Below are positions 41,819 through 49,846 of a DNA stretch of 64,000 nucleotides, piece after piece; the stretch's first letter is position 1, and each line of letters opens with the position of its first letter. The stretch covers positions 62,001 through 126,000 of the forward strand of contig NZ_FXZC01000004.1 of assembly GCF_900169275.1 (NCBI RefSeq), in the 5' to 3' direction. Under the pieces are notes generated by a model. The model was not told where the DNA came from and ran no database searches. It was given only the letters and a program-made list of their open reading frames with translations. Source of the DNA: Brevibacterium casei CIP 102111 (GTDB lineage: Bacteria > Actinomycetota > Actinomycetes > Actinomycetales > Brevibacteriaceae). The position numbers were made by a program, and so were the translations under genes.

Positions 41819-42726
41819 GCGGAAGCTTCTGAGCTCGCAGGCTCTGCATCGGCGGCGAGCGCCTCGGCGATGATCTTCGCCTCGCGCCGCAGCAGGGCGA
41901 CGAGGTGTTCGACCCGCTGACCGGTGACGCGGTCGGCGATCGACGCGATCGACAGGGCCGCGCGGGGACGGCCCCCACGGACCCTGAGCGCGACGCCGAC
42001 GGCCCACGATCCCTGAGCGAAGAGCCCGGGATTGTGGACGAAGCCGTCGATGCGGGCCTGGTCGATGATGTCGCGCAGCTGATCGATGCGGACCTTCGGG
42101 TACCGCTCGGCGAGGATCTGCTCGTTGGCCTCGAACAGGGCGTCCACCTCGGCGGGCGGGAGTTCGGACATGATCGCGAGACTGCCCGCGCCGATGCCGA
42201 GCGGATGCCGGTCGCCGACGGCGAGGGCATTGTTGAAGATGTCGCCGAAGCCCTCCTCGCGCCGTGCGCAGATCGCAAAGCTGCCGGTGCGCAGGGTGAG
42301 GAACGCGGTGTCCTGGGTGATCTCGGCCAGCCGCAGCAGGCTCGACTCCGATTCGATGACGAGCGGGTCGACGGACTTCTGCGCGAGCTGACCGAGGATC
42401 TGCGACTGTACGCCGAGGCGGTACCCGCCCTCCTCGAGGCGTTCGACGTAGCCCATCGCGATGAGGGCCTGGAGCATGCGGTGGACACTCGCCTTCGGAC
42501 GTCCGCTGATCGTCGCGATCTCGGACAGGCCCGCGCCGCCCGTGCGTTCGCTGGCGAGGAGGCCGACGAGGCCCAGCAGCGACAGCGCCCGCTGGATGCT
42601 CTGCGCTCCGGTGCCCGGCTCGAGATCATCGACGGCGTGGGCGACGTTGAACGACGCCGATCGGCGCAGGATCTTCCCGCGCATCCTCATCCGCCCCAGG
42701 TCGTCCGGGTCCACGCCGCTGCCCAT
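41782..42726 (-). CDS. IclR family transcriptional regulator
   Basis: A 314-residue regulator: N-terminal winged helix (AQSIQRALSLLGLVGLL, GRPKASVHRMLQALIAMGYV) and IclR effector domain. It is longer than the usual 250-270 residues owing to about 45 extra N-terminal residues; later Met codons (42690s) are possible starts. The final 12 residues are encoded by one arm of a 30-bp hairpin. A 16-nt motif occurs upstream of this gene and again before the ABC gene, a candidate binding site. Confidence 0.82.
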   Translation of the reverse strand: MGSGVDPDDLGRMRMRGKILRRSASFNVAHAVDDLEPGTGAQSIQRALSLLGLVGLLASERTGGAGLSEIATISGRPKASVHRMLQALIAMGYVERLEEGGYRLGVQSQILGQLAQKSVDPLVIESESSLLRLAEITQDTAFLTLRTGSFAICARREEGFGDIFNNALAVGDRHPLGIGAGSLAIMSELPPAEVDALFEANEQILAERYPKVRIDQLRDIIDQARIDGFVHNPGLFAQGSWAVGVALRVRGGRPRAALSIASIADRVTGQRVEHLVALLRREAKIIAEALAADAEPASSEASAETDTSRRDRQF

Positions 42727-42766
42727 GCTCCGATTATCGCGCGCGGCCCTCAGCGCACCGCACGGA

Positions 42767-42782
42767 ATCCATGATGTGGAAC
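42767..42782. promoter_or_regulatory. Candidate IclR box, copy 1
   Basis: ATCCATGATGTGGAAC, with TCCA-N5-TGGA symmetry, lies between the divergent IclR and DHFR-like genes. An identical 16-mer occurs at 43531-43546. Confidence 0.4.
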
Positions 42783-42861
42783 CGTGCCTCCGCATCCGGC
42801 AGCACGGAGGCCGCATGGTGAGCGGGGACCGATCAATATCAGGCCACCCTGTCTTTGTGCC

Positions 42862-42884
42862 GGTTCGAGGACTATTCTCGAACC
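42862..42884 (+). promoter_or_regulatory. Inverted repeat before the DHFR-like gene
   Basis: GGTTCGAG (42862-42869) and CTCGAACC (42877-42884) form a perfect 8-bp inverted repeat with a 7-nt spacer containing the -10-like TATTCT. A possible operator 22 nt before the start codon. Confidence 0.4.
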
Positions 42885-42905
42885 ACCGCGGATTCGGGAG
42901 GAACC

Positions 42906-43487
42906 ATGACCGTCACGTACACGTTCGATGTCTTCAGCAGCCTCGACTCGCGGGCGAGCGTCACCGAGGACGCGGACTGGGGCGGCTATTGGGGCAAGCA
43001 GGGACCCGAACTCCTCGAGGAGCGCCTCGGCGAGTACTCCGGCGACCAGCGGCTCGTTCTCGGCGCGAACACGTACCGGGCGTTCGCGGCGATGGTCGCG
43101 TCAGCCGGCGAGGGCGACGACGTCTTCGACCCGTGGGTCACAGAGATGCGGAACCTGCCGACGACGGTCATCTCGAACACGCTGGAGGAGCCCCTGGACT
43201 GGCCGGAGGCCACTCTCGTGCGCGGCGATGCCGTCGACGTCGTCGCCCGGCTCAAAGAGCAGTCCGATGTCCCGCTGCGCTCGCACGGGAGTCTGTCGAT
43301 GAACCGCTCCCTCATGGCGGCCGGACTCGTCGACCGTCTCCAGGTGACGATCTTCCCGGCGCTCACCGGCCGCACCGGCACCGAGCCGATCTTCGACGGG
43401 ACCGAGGACTTCGACCTCGAACTCCTCTACTCCCGCACCCTCGACGGGCGCACACAGGAACTCATCTACCGTCCTCACCTGCACTGA
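42906..43487 (+). CDS. Dihydrofolate reductase/RibD C-terminal family protein
   Basis: A 193-residue protein of the RibD C-terminal/DHFR-like fold: N-terminal VTYTFDVFSSLDSRAS, the LGANTYRAF segment, and the SLSMNRSLMAAGLVDRLQVTIFPALTGRTG region typical of the group. Members reduce pterin- or flavin-related substrates; most are uncharacterised. GGGAGGAA precedes the ATG. It is not the housekeeping folA, lacking its usual motifs. Confidence 0.8.
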   Translation: MTVTYTFDVFSSLDSRASVTEDADWGGYWGKQGPELLEERLGEYSGDQRLVLGANTYRAFAAMVASAGEGDDVFDPWVTEMRNLPTTVISNTLEEPLDWPEATLVRGDAVDVVARLKEQSDVPLRSHGSLSMNRSLMAAGLVDRLQVTIFPALTGRTGTEPIFDGTEDFDLELLYSRTLDGRTQELIYRPHLH

Positions 43488-43530
43488 CGACGGGAATCGT
43501 GGGCTGCCTCGGCGGGACCGACCCCATCCG

Positions 43531-43546
43531 ATCCATGATGTGGAAC
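43531..43546. promoter_or_regulatory. Candidate IclR box, copy 2
   Basis: Identical to the 16-mer at 42767-42782 and placed in the 193-nt gap upstream of the ABC ATPase gene. A second target of the IclR regulator is plausible. Confidence 0.4.
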
Positions 43547-43680
43547 TCAGCGTCCGGGTGGTCCGGCCGCCTCGGCGCGGTTCCGTCCTAGACTCGCATC
43601 GTCCGGTCCCGGGTGCCACTGCCCGGACGAACGCGGCCCCATCCGGGTCGCGGCGATCCCGACGATGCGAAGGAGACGAC

Positions 43681-44496
43681 GTGGGTGAGGCGGTCCTCGA
43701 CCTCAGCGAGGTGACGTTCCGACGCGGGCAGACGCAGATCCTCCACGGCATCGACCTGCGGATCGACCGCGGCGAGCACTGGGTCCTCCTCGGACCGAAC
43801 GGGGCGGGGAAGTCGACGCTGCTCAGCTTCGCCTCGGCGCAGGTGTTCCCGACCTCGGGCACGGTCGACGTCCTCGGCAGGCGGATGGGCAGGGTCGAGC
43901 TCGCGGCCCTGCGACGGCACATCGGGCACGTCAATCCCCGGCATCCGCTGCGGTCGAACCTCACCGTCCGCGACGTTGTCCTCACCGGGGTGACCGGGAC
44001 GATCGAGCGGCCTCTGCGGTGGGAGGCGAACCCTGAGGAGATCGCGCGTGCCGAAGCGATGATCGCCGAGGTGGGTCTGGCCTCCCGGGCCGACGCCGGG
44101 TGGCGGATCCTCTCCCAGGGCGAGCGGGGTCGCGTGCTCGTCGCCCGCGCTCTCGTCTCGGCGCCCGAACTCCTCCTCTTCGACGAACCGACGACGGGCC
44201 TCGACGTCGCCGCCCGCGAGCAGCTGCTCGAGACCATCGACGCCCTGTCGGTGAGCTCGCCGGAGCTGACGACGCTGCTCGTCACCCATCACCTTGAGGA
44301 GATCCCCGAGACGACCACGCACGCCGTGCTCATCTCCCGCGGTCGGCTCACCGCCAACGGCCCGATCGCCGAGGTGCTCACCACAGAGGCCGTCTCCGCC
44401 GCCTTCGAGCACCCGATCGAGGTCGGCCACGCAGACGGCCGCTGGTCGGCGCGAGCGGTGCGGACGATGCCGGCCGCGGGCAGTGCCGTGGTCTAG
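43681..44496 (+). CDS. ABC transporter ATP-binding protein (stand-alone)
   Basis: A 271-residue ABC ATPase: Walker A GPNGAGKST, signature LSQGERGR, Walker B LLLFDEPTTGLD and H-loop THH. GTG 43681 follows GAAGGAG at 43668-43674. No permease or binding protein is adjacent. The sequence resembles YlmA/ModF-type single ATPases with unknown partners. A small hairpin (TCGCC-TTCA-GGCGA, 44499-44512) just after the stop may terminate it. Confidence 0.85.
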   Translation: MGEAVLDLSEVTFRRGQTQILHGIDLRIDRGEHWVLLGPNGAGKSTLLSFASAQVFPTSGTVDVLGRRMGRVELAALRRHIGHVNPRHPLRSNLTVRDVVLTGVTGTIERPLRWEANPEEIARAEAMIAEVGLASRADAGWRILSQGERGRVLVARALVSAPELLLFDEPTTGLDVAAREQLLETIDALSVSSPELTTLLVTHHLEEIPETTTHAVLISRGRLTANGPIAEVLTTEAVSAAFEHPIEVGHADGRWSARAVRTMPAAGSAVV

Positions 44497-44678
44497 AGTC
44501 GCCTTCAGGCGAGCGGACGCCGCCGTGGTCTGCCGGGGACACCGCCGTTGTCTGACACGGGGATCGCCGACACAGGGTCGTGATTCCCCGACAAGGGGGT
44601 CTGGTGCGGACGCCCAGAGACGGGCAGACTGTGGGGACGGGCGAGCGTCGCCCGCCGGTCGAGGGAAGTGAGGACCCG

Positions 44679-44861
44679 ATGGGACATCACAAGGACAACG
44701 ACGAACTGCGCGAGGACCGCTTCGAGCAGGACAAGGCCCGCCAGGAGATGCGCGACGAGGTCTTCGCCGACACCGACGGCGACGTCGACGACCAGGGCTC
44801 GCAGGACGAACGGCGCAAGGACGGGCTCGACCCGGCCTCCCGCGCCGACGAGGAGGAGTGA
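44679..44861 (+). CDS. Small highly charged protein
   Basis: A 60-residue hydrophilic protein beginning MGHHKDNDELRED, composed mainly of Asp, Glu, Arg and Lys, and likely disordered. A GAGGAC element precedes the ATG. Its codons are consistent with a real gene rather than noise (good third-position GC, clean Shine-Dalgarno spacing). No family is recognised. The upstream 180 nt contain imperfect GC-rich repeats (GCCGCCGT-GTCTG). Confidence 0.55.
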   Translation: MGHHKDNDELREDRFEQDKARQEMRDEVFADTDGDVDDQGSQDERRKDGLDPASRADEEE

Positions 44862-44962
44862 GCGGGCCGCCTCAGTGCGGTGACCCGACCGCCGCAGTGC
44901 GGGTCGGCTCATTGCGGGCGGCTCCGTTGCAGATCGGTGCAGCCGAGACCTAGGCTGGAGCC

Positions 44963-45157
44963 ATGAAGATGAGCACAGTCTGGAGCGCCCTCGGCGCGAT
45001 CCTCGCGATCATCATCGCGTGGTGGATCGTCAGCGCCGTGTTCTCGATCGCGTGGTTCCTCGTCAAGGCGGTCATCGTCATCGCCGTCGCCGCGATCGTC
45101 TTCGGCTTCATCAAGGGCGCCTTCCGTTCGCAGGATCGGCAGCGCCCGACTCCGTGA
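44963..45157 (+). CDS. Small two-TM membrane protein
   Basis: A 64-residue protein with two hydrophobic stretches covering residues 8-30 and 32-52, and a basic tail. Its TGA overlaps the GTG of the Nudix gene (GTGA), which supports that it is translated. Function unknown. Confidence 0.65.
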   Translation: MKMSTVWSALGAILAIIIAWWIVSAVFSIAWFLVKAVIVIAVAAIVFGFIKGAFRSQDRQRPTP

Positions 45158-45567
45158 CGACGATCCGCGCGGCCAGCGTCGTCATCGTCGACGATCGGTC
45201 GCGCGTGCTCCTCGTCCAGCGCGGCAGGAACCCCGACAAGGGACGATGGTCCGTGCCCGGAGGCAAGTGCGAACCCGGTGAGTCCTTCGCCGAGGCGGCC
45301 GCCCGGGAAGCGTACGAAGAGACCGGGCTGCGCGTCGAGATCGGCCGCGAGCTCTGGTCGCTGACGATCCCGATCGGCGACGGAGTCGAGTACGACGTCC
45401 ACGACTTCGCAGCCACCGTCACCGGCGGTGAGCTCTCCGCCGGCGACGACGCCGCCGAGGCGCGCTGGTTCGCCGAGGCCGAACTCGATGCCCTCGACCT
45501 CACCCACGACCTTGCCGGCTACCTCCGCCGAGCCGAGGTCTTCGGGCCCGGCACCGCGGCTAGGTGA
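45154..45567 (+). CDS. Nudix hydrolase
   Basis: A 137-residue Nudix protein. The Nudix box starts GGKCEPGESFAEAAAREAYE and ends ETGL, matching GX5EX7REUXEEXGU. Substrates are usually nucleoside diphosphate derivatives; the NPDKGRWSVPGG lead-in is common among MutT-like and ADP-ribose enzymes, so specificity is open. The GTG start overlaps the upstream small gene. Its 3' end overlaps the convergent PLP enzyme gene by 8 nt. Confidence 0.88.
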   Translation: MTTIRAASVVIVDDRSRVLLVQRGRNPDKGRWSVPGGKCEPGESFAEAAAREAYEETGLRVEIGRELWSLTIPIGDGVEYDVHDFAATVTGGELSAGDDAAEARWFAEAELDALDLTHDLAGYLRRAEVFGPGTAAR

Positions 45568-46573
45568 GCCCGTCGAAGCCCGTGTTCGCCCCGCAGAGGA
45601 CGACACCGACCTTCTCACCGGGCTCGGGCACATAGCCCTCCGCACTGCGGATCCCCGCGAGCGCGGCTGCCGCGGCATGTTCGACGACGAGACGATGGTC
45701 GGCCCACAGATGTCGGCGTGCCGCGATGATCTCCTCATCATCCACGAGCACCGAGGTGACGAGATCGGTCTGCGCGGCGTCCAGCGCCAGGGGAGTGGCC
45801 CGCCGCGCCCCGAGGGAATCCGCCGCCACCGAGTCGACGGCGACGTCGACGGGCTGGCCGGCCTCGAGTCCGGCATTGAAGGCGCGGCTGCCGACGGGTT
45901 CGACGGCGACCGTTCGCACCCCGTGGAACGTCGCCGCCGTCGCGACACCCGCGAAGAGTCCGCCCCCGCCGACGGAGACGACGACGGTGTCGAGATCGGG
46001 CACCTGCGCGAGCAGCTCCGTGAACACGGTCCCCGCCCCTGCGGCGATGAGCGGGTAGTCGTATGCGTGCGAGGACAGAGCCCCCGAGGACTCCGCGAAC
46101 TCCGCACACGCCAGCGCCGCCTCGGCGTACTCGGCTCCGACCTGCCGGACCTCGGCACCGTACGAGCGCAGCCGATCGACCTTGACGGTCGGGGCGTTCG
46201 CGGGGACGAACACCGTCGCCGGGACCCCGGCCTCCGCAGCGGCCCATGCGCAGGCGAGCCCCGCGTTCCCGCCGGAGGCGATCGTCACGCCCGCATCGGG
46301 GAACGTCCCCTCGGCGAGGTGGGCGCGGATGAAGTTCTGCGCCCCGCGCGCCTTGAACGTCCCCGTGTACTGCATGAACTCGAGCGCGAAGTAGAGACCC
46401 GAGGCCTCGGGGTCGCTCGTCGGGGGAGCGACCCACGTCGCGCCCGTGTCCGTCTCCGCGTGCGGGCGGCGTCCTGGCTGCGCCGAGGCGACCGCGAGGG
46501 GGCGGACGCGACCGGTGATCCGTTCGGCGGCCGCTTCGATGTCGGGGTAGGTGAGCGGGTCAGGGTGCGTCAC
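45560..46573 (-). CDS. Threonine/serine dehydratase-like PLP enzyme
   Basis: A 337-residue fold-type II PLP enzyme. The PLP lysine lies in TGTFKARGAQN, the phosphate-binding loop in SGGNAGLA, and the second glycine loop in GGGGLFAGV. It resembles catabolic threonine dehydratase and serine/threonine dehydratases but lacks an ACT regulatory domain. It would yield 2-oxobutyrate or pyruvate plus ammonia. The GTG at 46573 overlaps the methyltransferase stop (GTGA). Confidence 0.82.
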   Translation of the reverse strand: MTHPDPLTYPDIEAAAERITGRVRPLAVASAQPGRRPHAETDTGATWVAPPTSDPEASGLYFALEFMQYTGTFKARGAQNFIRAHLAEGTFPDAGVTIASGGNAGLACAWAAAEAGVPATVFVPANAPTVKVDRLRSYGAEVRQVGAEYAEAALACAEFAESSGALSSHAYDYPLIAAGAGTVFTELLAQVPDLDTVVVSVGGGGLFAGVATAATFHGVRTVAVEPVGSRAFNAGLEAGQPVDVAVDSVAADSLGARRATPLALDAAQTDLVTSVLVDDEEIIAARRHLWADHRLVVEHAAAAALAGIRSAEGYVPEPGEKVGVVLCGANTGFDGLT

Positions 46574-47295
46574 GGCTTCCTCCAGACGGAGACGTGTGAG
46601 GGGCTCTCGGCGGTGAACGGCGTCCTCTCCCAGTCGGCGAAGCGCCCTTCGGGTTCGAGTCCGGCGAGGCGGGCCATGAGGTCGAGTTCGGAGGGCCACA
46701 CGTAGCGGAAATGGTGCGGCGAATAGCGGAAGGTTGCGCCGTCCCTCGTGAGATGGTGCGAGGTCGCCCGCTGCGTGACGGGGTCGAGGGTGTCGAAGCC
46801 GACGTGCTCGTCGGTGACGTCGAAGGGGACAGCGGTCTGGCCCGGCGGCAGCCGTCGCAGGGGCGGGACGGTGTTCTCGACGACGAAGCGTCCGCCCGGA
46901 CGCAGATGGGAGGCGGCGTTGGCGAAGCAGGCGACCTGCGCGTCCTGGGTGACGAGATTGCCGATCGTGTTGTAGACGAGGTAGACGAGCGAGTTCCCTT
47001 CGGACACGCGCGTCGTCGTCATGTCGCCGATCGTCACCGGGATGCCGGGCGCCTTCTGCCGGAGGCGTTCGGCCATCGGCTCCGAGAGCTCGATGCCGGT
47101 GACCGGGACTCCGCGCTCGCGCAGGGGGATCGCGACCCGCCCGGTCCCGATCGCGAACTCGACGGCGCTTCCCCAGGCCGCCGCCTCGGCGAGGAAGGCC
47201 GTCGTCGCCGCGAGGAGCGCCGGGGCGAACATCGGATCCTCGGCATCGTCGTAGTTCTGCGCCTGCTCACGTGTCCAGACATCGCTGTCGACCAT
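46570..47295 (-). CDS. SAM-dependent methyltransferase
   Basis: A 241-residue class I methyltransferase. Motif I is VEFAIGTGRVAIPL, followed by the acidic loop TGIELSEPM and the IGDMTTTRV strand. Substrate unknown. It is transcribed just ahead of, and overlaps by 4 nt, the dehydratase-like gene. Confidence 0.85.
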   Translation of the reverse strand: MVDSDVWTREQAQNYDDAEDPMFAPALLAATTAFLAEAAAWGSAVEFAIGTGRVAIPLRERGVPVTGIELSEPMAERLRQKAPGIPVTIGDMTTTRVSEGNSLVYLVYNTIGNLVTQDAQVACFANAASHLRPGGRFVVENTVPPLRRLPPGQTAVPFDVTDEHVGFDTLDPVTQRATSHHLTRDGATFRYSPHHFRYVWPSELDLMARLAGLEPEGRFADWERTPFTAESPSHVSVWRKP

Positions 47296-47403
47296 GCGCT
47301 CAGGCTAGCAAAGGGGGCGTGACGACGCCTGCCCGCCTCGGCGAGGTGGGCGATCACCCTCACCGAGGCTGCGCGGTTACGGTCGGCCGCCTCGGCGAGG
47401 GGA

Positions 47404-47419
47404 TGAGTCCAATGACTCA
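47404..47419. terminator. Palindrome at the MHS transporter stop
   Basis: TGAGTC-CAAT-GACTCA is a perfect palindrome that includes the stop codon of the MHS gene. A second GC hairpin (47329-47349, one mismatch) lies between this gene and the methyltransferase. Together they probably end the MHS transcript. Confidence 0.4.
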
Positions 47420-48757
47420 GTGGTGCTTGGGCACGCCGAGGGGGTTTCCCTTCGTCTCCTTGACGAGGCTGACGCCGATGAGGGAGATGACGCAGACGAT
47501 GATGAGGTAGATCGCGATCGACAGGGAGTTGCCGGTCTTCGCGAGCAGGGTCTCGGCGATGGTCGGGGCGAACGCCCCGCCGAGGATCGCGCCGAGCGCA
47601 TACCCGATCGACACTCCAGAGTAGCGGACCTGCGGCGGGAACATCTCCGCGTACATCGCCGACATCGGGCCGTAGCTGAGCCCCATGCCGACGGTGAGGA
47701 CGAAGATGCCGATGCCGTACATCCAGATGCTCTTGGAATCGATCATGAGGAACGTCGGGATGAGCCAGAGGATGAGGAGGATGTAGCCGATCTGGAAGGT
47801 GCGGACGCGACCGAGTCGGTCGGAGAGCGCCCCGCCCCACATCGTGAAGATCAGCCAGCCGAAGCTCGCGAGCGTCGTCGCGAGCAGCACGGGGGCGCGG
47901 TCGAGGCCGACCATGCCGCCCTCGGCGAGGGGACGGGAGGCGTACGCGGCGAAGAACGCGATGATCATGTAGCCGACGGCGTTGTTGCCGATGAAGATGA
48001 CCGCGGCGAGCACGACCTCCTTCGTGTTCTTCCGGAACAGGGTGCCCAGCGGAGCCGAGGACTCGGCGCGGCGTTCGGCGAGCTCGGCGAAGACCGGGCT
48101 CTCCTCGACCTGCTTGCGGATGTAGTAGCCCACGATGACGAGGACGACGGAGAAGAGGAACGGGATCCTCCAGCCGAAGCTCGCGAACTGCTCCGGAGTG
48201 AGCACGGTGGTGAGGATCCAGATGACGCCGGTCGCGAGGATCATGCCCACGGGGACGCCGATCTGCGGGTAGGCCCCGAAGATGCCGCGTTTGTCGTCGG
48301 GGGCGTGTTCGACGGAGAGCAGTGCCGCGCCGCCCCATTCGCCGCCGGCCGAGAAGCCCTGGAGGATGCGCAGCAGGGTGAGGAGGATCGGCGCGGCCAC
48401 GCCGATGGCCGCGTAGGTCGGCAGCAGGCCGATGAGCGAGGTCGCCGCCCCCATGAGGATGAGCGTGAGGACGAGCATCCGCTTGCGCCCGATCCGATCA
48501 CCGAGGTGGCCGGCGATGATCGCGCCGAGCGGTCGGAAGAGGAATGAGATGCCCAGCGACGCCCACGCCATGATCTGGCCGAGCGCCGGGTTGTCTGCGG
48601 CGAGCGGGCCGAAGTACTGCACCGAGAGGATGAGGCCCGCTGCCTGGGCGTAGATGAAGAAGTCATACCACTCGATCGTGGTGCCGACGAGGGTGCCCGC
48701 AAGGACTTTGCGCTCCTCGCGCGTGATCGTCGAGGACGTGGGTGAGGCGGTGGACAT
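47417..48757 (-). CDS. MFS transporter, metabolite:H+ symporter (MHS) family
   Basis: A 446-residue transporter with 12 predicted helices. MHS-family marks are TTIEWYDFFIYA near residue 28, GHLGDRIGRKRML in the first cytoplasmic loop, RILQGFSAGGEWGGA and the central EESPVF. These take up carboxylates, amino acid derivatives or aromatic acids with protons. A half PaaR-type site lies upstream, hinting at aromatic acid uptake, but that is weak. Confidence 0.88.
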   Translation of the reverse strand: MSTASPTSSTITREERKVLAGTLVGTTIEWYDFFIYAQAAGLILSVQYFGPLAADNPALGQIMAWASLGISFLFRPLGAIIAGHLGDRIGRKRMLVLTLILMGAATSLIGLLPTYAAIGVAAPILLTLLRILQGFSAGGEWGGAALLSVEHAPDDKRGIFGAYPQIGVPVGMILATGVIWILTTVLTPEQFASFGWRIPFLFSVVLVIVGYYIRKQVEESPVFAELAERRAESSAPLGTLFRKNTKEVVLAAVIFIGNNAVGYMIIAFFAAYASRPLAEGGMVGLDRAPVLLATTLASFGWLIFTMWGGALSDRLGRVRTFQIGYILLILWLIPTFLMIDSKSIWMYGIGIFVLTVGMGLSYGPMSAMYAEMFPPQVRYSGVSIGYALGAILGGAFAPTIAETLLAKTGNSLSIAIYLIIVCVISLIGVSLVKETKGNPLGVPKHH

Positions 48758-48919
48758 GGCTGATCTCTCCGTCGAAATCCGAAGTCCGTCAGGTCGACGC
48801 TGGGGCGAGTGCGGGTGCTGTGCGGGGAGCGGCTGTGCTCTCCAGCGAGCTTGGGTGGGTGCTCTCCGGCGGGCGGCTGTGCCCGCCGTGTGTCCTCGGG
48901 TCGACCTTTGGTGACTGTT

Positions 48920-48927
48920 TGGTCAGT
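48920..48927. promoter_or_regulatory. Possible PaaR-type half-site in a divergent region
   Basis: TGGTCAGT matches the right half of the boxes at 49723, 56198 and 61147, but the left half is poor. The context can also be read as ACTG-N6-CAGT symmetry. The rest of the 331-nt gene-free stretch (48758-49088) shows no other clear element. Confidence 0.3.
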
Positions 48928-49088
48928 TAATGCGCTTGATCATAGCCGACGAGGGTGACCCGCGCCACTGGCGGGGCGCGCCGATTGCAGACGGTCGAAT
49001 GCGCAGTTTTCCTGCGTTCGCTCCGTAGGGTTGTCGTGACCGGGACCGTCACCGAGAGTGTGACCGCGGGCAGTGGAGAGGATGGACA

Positions 49089-49619
49089 ATGGCAACAGCA
49101 GTGATCCTGGTGAATGGGATCCCCGCATCGGGCAAGTCAACGCTTGGTGCCGAACTCGCCGAGGCGGCAGGTGTTCCGTTCCTGTCCGTGGACGAAGTGC
49201 TCGAACGCCTCGTCGATTCCGTTGACTACCGCTTCCCCAGGGGACCGGTCCATGAGCTGGCGAACACGGTGACATGGCGACTGGCCGCCCTGGTCGACGA
49301 CACGGTGGTGGTCGAGTCGTTCTGGGCCCGTGAGCGCGATCTCGAGACCGTCAGGGACGGGCTGAGGGTCGCCGGAGCTGAGACGGTGGTCGAGGTGTGG
49401 TGCGATGCTCCGGTCGACGAGGCCGTCGAGCGGTACGAGAACCGCGACCGCCACGGCATCCACGAAGACGATCCGAACGACGTGGATCTGTGGCGACGCA
49501 GCGCTCCGCTCGCGTTGGGTCCGATCGTGCGAGTCGACACGAGCAGCACTTCCGATGCAGTGTCGGGTCCCGAGGTGCTCGCGCAGGTGCGAGACGCGCT
49601 TGGGATTCCCGTGGCGTAG
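49089..49619 (+). CDS. P-loop kinase/AAA-type ATPase
   Basis: A 176-residue protein with Walker A GIPASGKST at residues 10-18 and a kinase-like layout (VDEVLERL, VVVESFWARERD, RRSAPLAL). It resembles small nucleoside/sugar or zeta-toxin-like kinases that phosphorylate small molecules. No partner antitoxin is seen. GAGAGGA precedes the ATG. Substrate unknown. Confidence 0.75.
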   Translation: MATAVILVNGIPASGKSTLGAELAEAAGVPFLSVDEVLERLVDSVDYRFPRGPVHELANTVTWRLAALVDDTVVVESFWARERDLETVRDGLRVAGAETVVEVWCDAPVDEAVERYENRDRHGIHEDDPNDVDLWRRSAPLALGPIVRVDTSSTSDAVSGPEVLAQVRDALGIPVA

Positions 49620-49717
49620 GGCCCATTGTCGTCGCATTGGAAGCTCTGCGATGGCATTCCGCGGATCAGGGTCGTGATGGCGTCGTGGCAGGCGGGTGCA
49701 ACCGCCCTCAGCACCCG

Positions 49718-49746
49718 ATGACAATTACCGACCAATTGGTTAGTAT
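49718..49746 (+). promoter_or_regulatory. paaZ promoter with overlapping PaaR-type box
   Basis: ATGACA (49718-49723) and TAGTAT (49741-49746) are 17 nt apart. The box AATTACCG-N6-TGGTTAGT (49723-49744) covers the spacer and most of the -10. It matches well the PaaR operator reported for Corynebacterium glutamicum (ACTNACCG-N6-CGGTNAGT). Repression by steric block is expected. Confidence 0.6.
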
Positions 49747-49762
49747 ATGGACTGATCGGCGA

Positions 49763-49780
49763 GCCCGGATGCGTCCGGGC
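49763..49780 (+). other. Leader hairpin of paaZ
   Basis: GCCCGGA-TGCG-TCCGGGC forms a perfect 7-bp stem just downstream of the predicted transcription start. Function unknown. Confidence 0.35.
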
Positions 49781-49846
49781 CGCAGCAGGACAGCGGCGAC
49801 GAGGCTGAGCGGCTTCGAGCGACCAACCGACAACGGGAGGCCCCCC

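Noticed and set aside
49397..49846. Longer paaZ reading beginning inside the kinase gene
   Set aside because: It crosses the kinase gene, the promoter and the PaaR-type box. ATG 49847 has a strong ribosome binding site.
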